From the NCBI GenBank assembly GCA_009760855.2, contig WPIO01000040.1:3407001-3471000 (forward strand): 64,000 nucleotides of DNA, in the 5' to 3' direction. The notes beneath the pieces are model-generated. The model did not search any database and was not told the origin of the DNA. It saw nothing but the letters and a program-made list of their open reading frames with translations. Numbering within the stretch: position 1 is the stretch's first letter; each line of letters starts with the position of its first letter. The translations under genes and the position numbers were made by a program. This document shows positions 60,134-64,000 of the stretch, piece after piece. This stretch comes from Cristatella mucedo. Its lineage: Eukaryota > Bryozoa > Phylactolaemata > Cristatellidae.

Positions 60134-63100
60134 TATATTAATAGCACCAATATTGCAAGTATTACATCGTCCTGGATTTAAATTATTACTCAACGCATCA
60201 GCAATTCTATAGTGTCCATAAGCGTAGCTGCAGATTCCACAGTCCAGTATCGTTATCGTTACCAGTATCGTTTTGAATCAAAGGCTGATAGTGCTACTTT
60301 GTTTTGTTTAATTGTATATATTATATGCTTTTCACTTCTAATTAATGATTGTTCACATTTCTTTTCTACTTTTTTATCTAAGCAGTTTTTAAAGTCTTCA
60401 TGTTTTAAGTGTTTATCAATAACATTTTTGTTAACACCATTAGCTTTTTTAGATTGTCCTATTGGTTCTTTCTCCTTATCAAGCATTTCATTCATCTCAC
60501 AATCTTTTTTAACTATTTCTATTGATTTCCTTTATCATCAAATACCTCTTTATCAGTATAAATAGTATACGAGTAAAGTTTTGGTCTTAGAAAAATACAT
60601 CCATCTAATATTGCTGCTTTTACCTAATCAGTTATCTCATCTTTAAATTTGCCAACATTTTTACTGTTTCCTTTTATAATACTTTTTGCTCTCTCATCAT
60701 TCCAAAATGGATAGTCATCTGGAAAAGTATTTAGATCTAATGATTCTGGGTAATCGATAAAGTCCTTATAAACATCCTCAGTGAATATCTCCATGACGAG
60801 TGAATCAGTATCAGTACACATCAAGTTTATTTTTGATCCGTATCTTTTTTTCATTGTTAGATAATAGAATTTCTGCATCAATACTTTAGATAAATCAAGT
60901 ATGCAAAATCCAACATTAATAGGTTTGTTTAAAGTTATAGATTCCTTACTACTTTATATGCAGATAATGTTATTAGTTAATATCTTTCAATCTACAAATC
61001 TGGGGACTTCTATAGATTTTATTCATCTTAGCCAACTCTTTATCTACATTTTCATTAAGTAACTCAACATTCTTTCTATCTCTAACATTTTCCATTGTCT
61101 TACCAAAGAATAAATTATTTAATAACTTGAGGAAATCTTCTTCAAAATCATTTGCTGCTTTACATCTAAGTACTGTGTTATTATCATTGTATGACTCTAG
61201 CCAATAGGACTGATCAAACTCTAATACTCTGTGAATATGTGTCAACTCATACCCTAATTCAATACAATTCTTAAGATTAAGGTAATGAATAACATACTTT
61301 TGTTTTGGTTCCAAATCTAGTATCAGCTTTTCGACTGGATCGTTTCCTCTGTTAAAAGAGTTTTGATACTCTGAGTGTTTATTCTTCTTTATCTGCTTGT
61401 TTTCAGGAAGTAAAGGATAGTCGGAAAATGAATCATGTTTATCTTTTGGACAATGTATATCAACTTCAAGAACATAACCTTTATTTGATGAAGGTTTACA
61501 TTTTTTAACTATATCATTTTTATTTTCATTCCATGACTTTATTTTTTGACTTGATAAGAAATTAAAACCTCCAGTTGGTAGAGATTGTTTCATAGCCCAG
61601 CCATAAAGATTTGTAGCATCAAAATATAATAAGTATGACTTCAACTTATCTGGATTGAAATTGCTACATCTACTATTATTTGCTTTAGCTTTGAGTTTTG
61701 ATACTTGTGTCATTCCCCCCACGAATTCCTTTTTCAAAGAATAGATACATATCTGGATCAGTTAGCAATTCAAGAACAACTCCTGTATATTTTAGTCCTG
61801 CTGTCCAAGTTAATTGTGGAGTTGTTATAAACTTTGCAGGATATATCTGATAATGTGTAATTATTAGTTCGCGAAATCTCTCAAAAACAGCTGCTAATGC
61901 TAAAACGTCAATCTTTAAATATAAGTCGTGGTATTCTCTTAATGTTTTTATTTCAAAAGCTTTCCAAACTTTGTTTGCATGAACATAATCTTCTTCTGAA
62001 ATATGTCCACTAATACTTGAATACAACTTCTCAATTGGTGGTAAACTTGTCTCATCAAATCTAGCAAAAGAATCCATGTACTCATATAAATAAATACCTT
62101 TTTTCGTTAATAGTGACATTTTTGTATCATCAATATTTTTAAAGTGTTGTCTCATTATATCAAATTTATCATTTGCTGTAGACAAATTTTTTACCAATTT
62201 ATGAAGTGGATTTTGTAATAATTGATATGAATCTCTAAAACAAAGATTTCCAAAACTTATTGTTAAAAGCTTCTCTTTGTTTATTGGTAATTACTTGTTT
62301 CTTATCCTCATCGGAATTAAGCGCACTAACAATCAGATGTGAGTCGTATCCTCTTAGACTATGAATATAAACAGGAAGTTAAACATTTTTTGGACAAATT
62401 CTTAGTTTTTTGTTGCAGACATCGTGTGCCGCACCTTTATATTTTCCAGTAAGATGACAGTGATTAAGGACTTTTTGATCATCAGTTAAACATTTTCCAC
62501 AAATCCAACAAACGGATGCATTTTTGTAATTGTTTCTTCTTCTGGCATATTTTCTCGATCAAAAACTTTATTTTTTACTACTTTTAGATTCTCTATCTGT
62601 ATTTCACAATCTTTCTTTAAAGACAAAATGAATTTGCTAACACAGTCAACACCAAAAGTTTACTTATATTCTGTTACAATCTTTCCTTCATGATTTACAA
62701 TTACCTAGCCAGCAGAACATGGTTTATGTTGATTTACAGATCCTTTTACTGATTCTTCTGGTTTATCAATTGTTCCTAGTAAACATTCAAAATCTGCATA
62801 TGCATGTAATGGTGACTTAATCATTTTGTCAAAATCTCTAAACATAACTAAATCTCTTGTTCCATCTTTTCTTTATTAGCTACTGGCATTTTTATTCTTG
62901 AAGTTCCACAATTCTCTGAATTACATTCTGTAACATATTTATCCAGCTTTTCTTGTTCATGAAATCTTGAGAGACATCTTTTACAAAATAATCTTGTTCT
63001 ACCACTATCTTTATCTGTTCTAAAAGTGCATTAAAATTTGTTACTAGTACATAGTGAGATCTTCCTCTATAAGAATAAAGAAGCAAATCTATGTTTTTCA

Positions 63101-64000
63101 CCTTCCTCTGAACAAAAAATTAATGGATAAACGGAGTTCTTATAGTCGTAAACATTTATTGAAACATTGAATAATTTTGCAAGTTTTGCAATATCTTCTG
63201 CTCTAATTGGTACGTTTCCATTGACCATAAACTGATTTCTTGGATCTTTATCATCTATAGGAAAGAACAAATGTTTTATTAGAGGTAGTATATCTGAATA
63301 TTTCTCAAGCATTATTTGTCTTAAATCATGAGTTGTTTCTGGATGATTCTCTCTAGGATGTAATGCTCTCAGAACACACCACAATGCACAACAGTTATCA
63401 TCTATATTTTTTATATTTATAACACATCTCTTATTTCTTAACTTGATTGGTAATTCACAATATGAACCTTCAATTTGTGGAACAAAGACTGTAAACTTTG
63501 AAAATGCATTAGATATGCCAACAATTCTACAAGAAGAGCCACCTTCATTCCATTTATCTACAGTTTTATTAATCTTTGAAAAATGTTTGTCAATTATTGA
63601 ATTAAAATGAGAAACTCTACTTAATGCTATTGGAGAAAGACCATTAATTGGAGCATAGATAATATCTTTCTTAGCATTTTCTATTTTTATTTGCAGAAGA
63701 AGATTCATTTTTAAATTGCCATATTGGCTAGAGATATCTTTCATAACATTTATTAATCCAGGAGAAACCTTTTTCTTAAACACTTCTAAATCTGCATCTT
63801 CTGCCTCTAAACCTTCATAGTCATAATCTATTAAACTGCCACTAGTACTCTTTCTACCAAAAAACCATCCACTGGTATTTATCTTACAAAAATGTTTTGC
63901 TTCTTTTTAAAAAATTTTTTTACTTTCTGATTTTTTTGGTTTAATTATTTTATTAACAGAAAGACGTTCAATCAATTCTTTGATATCAACTGCAGAAACT
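60115..64000 (-). pseudogene. Protein-primed family B DNA polymerase (pPolB), heavily frameshifted, 5' end beyond the window
   Basis: Would replicate the linear genome. Read from high to low coordinates: an N-terminal NIDDNCCALWCVLRALHP region (about 63,370), the Cys/His finger CKRCLSRFHEQE (about 62,955), Exo I HAYADFECLLG (about 62,790), a GKYKGAAHDVCN zinc segment and Exo II SLRGYDSHLIV (about 62,340), Exo III YHDLYLKIDVLALA (about 61,905), motif A YFDATNLYGWAM (about 61,610), motif B NLFFGKTMENVR (about 61,110), motif C CTDTDSLVM (about 60,805), a thumb-like piece IRSEKHIIYT (about 60,340) and the terminal YAYGHYR (about 60,210). The pieces lie in different frames with at least seven switches plus TAG and TAA codons near 62,705 and 62,655. 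It is not translatable as read. Confidence 0.92.
60243..60275. repeat. Short tandem duplication inside the polymerase 3' end
   Basis: ccagtatcgttatcgttaccagtatcgtt: the word ccagtatcgtt occurs twice around an atcgtta spacer. It separates the DSKRYW end of one frame from the CGICSYAYG start of the next, so slippage here explains that break. Confidence 0.7.

Larger units (their letters stand above)
41560..64000. mobile_element. Endogenous Polinton/Maverick (adintovirus-like) element, right end outside the window
   Basis: An abrupt drop in GC content near 41,560 begins about 22 kb of densely packed short genes on both strands. Hallmarks of the Polinton lineage are all present: DDE integrase, adenain-type protease, packaging ATPase, double-jelly-roll capsid protein, penton-like proteins and protein-primed polymerase B. 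Typical members are 15-25 kb with terminal inverted repeats. The other end, and so any TIR or target duplication, cannot be seen. Most core genes carry stops or frameshifts. Confidence 0.92.

Noticed and set aside
46576..62710. UAA/UAG read as glutamine (ciliate-like code) in the element
   Set aside because: The PLA2-like gene has TAG at an expected Tyr, and TAA serves as the terminal stop of most genes.
41560..64000. The GC shift as a simple assembly chimera with a free virus or symbiont contig
   Set aside because: The junction segment with both compositions is present twice, and GC-rich DNA recurs inside the AT-rich part at 42,252-42,450, which a single misjoin would not give. It is still not formally excluded without reads.

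Overview
The window joins two unlike DNAs. Bases 1 to about 41,560 are GC-rich animal nuclear DNA: intron-bearing genes with GT-AG splice sites, tRNA-derived SINEs, many 5'-truncated CR1/jockey-like LINE copies, and very long dinucleotide microsatellites. I cannot name the species; the repeat content and gene structure suit a metazoan, probably an invertebrate. Bases 41,560 to 64,000 are AT-rich and hold the left and central part of a Polinton/Maverick-type (adintovirus-like) DNA virus or transposon that runs off the right edge.

Host part. The clearest gene is a complete six-exon ortholog of leucine carboxyl methyltransferase 1 (LCMT1, the PP2A catalytic-subunit methylase) on the + strand, 1,176-16,404. 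All its splice phases agree, and it gives 335 codons. A 748-codon Ala/Gly/Pro-rich ORF (23,701-25,947, +) lies downstream of a ten-unit 17-bp GC-box-like array. A two-exon secreted leucine-rich-repeat protein lies on the - strand (31,117-28,535), with a rearranged partial copy of its 3' coding region at about 27,190-27,390. Everything between is repeat-rich: two LINE families, two SINE families (one sharing its 3' tail with the main LINE), microsatellites, several perfect hairpins and a degenerate telomere-like tract.

Viral part. Hallmark genes can be recognised: retroviral-type integrase, YqaJ-type exonuclease, double-jelly-roll major capsid protein, two penton-like proteins, packaging ATPase, adenain-type protease, a PLA2-like minor capsid protein and protein-primed DNA polymerase B. 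Accessory genes include three fibre-like proteins with repeated NxGDPVN-type motifs, an HNH endonuclease and zinc-ribbon proteins. Most open frames are short and tightly packed on both strands. Many share a TATA-like motif touching the start codon. Most long genes are broken by frameshifts (often at A/T homopolymers) and in-frame stops. At two genes the motif is followed by ATT where ATG is expected, the PLA2 HDxxY tyrosine is a stop, and the protease active-site cysteine region is missing. The copy therefore looks like an endogenous, probably inactive virus, although read errors in homopolymers and UGA recoding need to be excluded.

The host-element junction is complex: a 250-bp segment that is GC-rich on its left and AT-rich on its right occurs twice, 880 bp apart, with a third partial copy.
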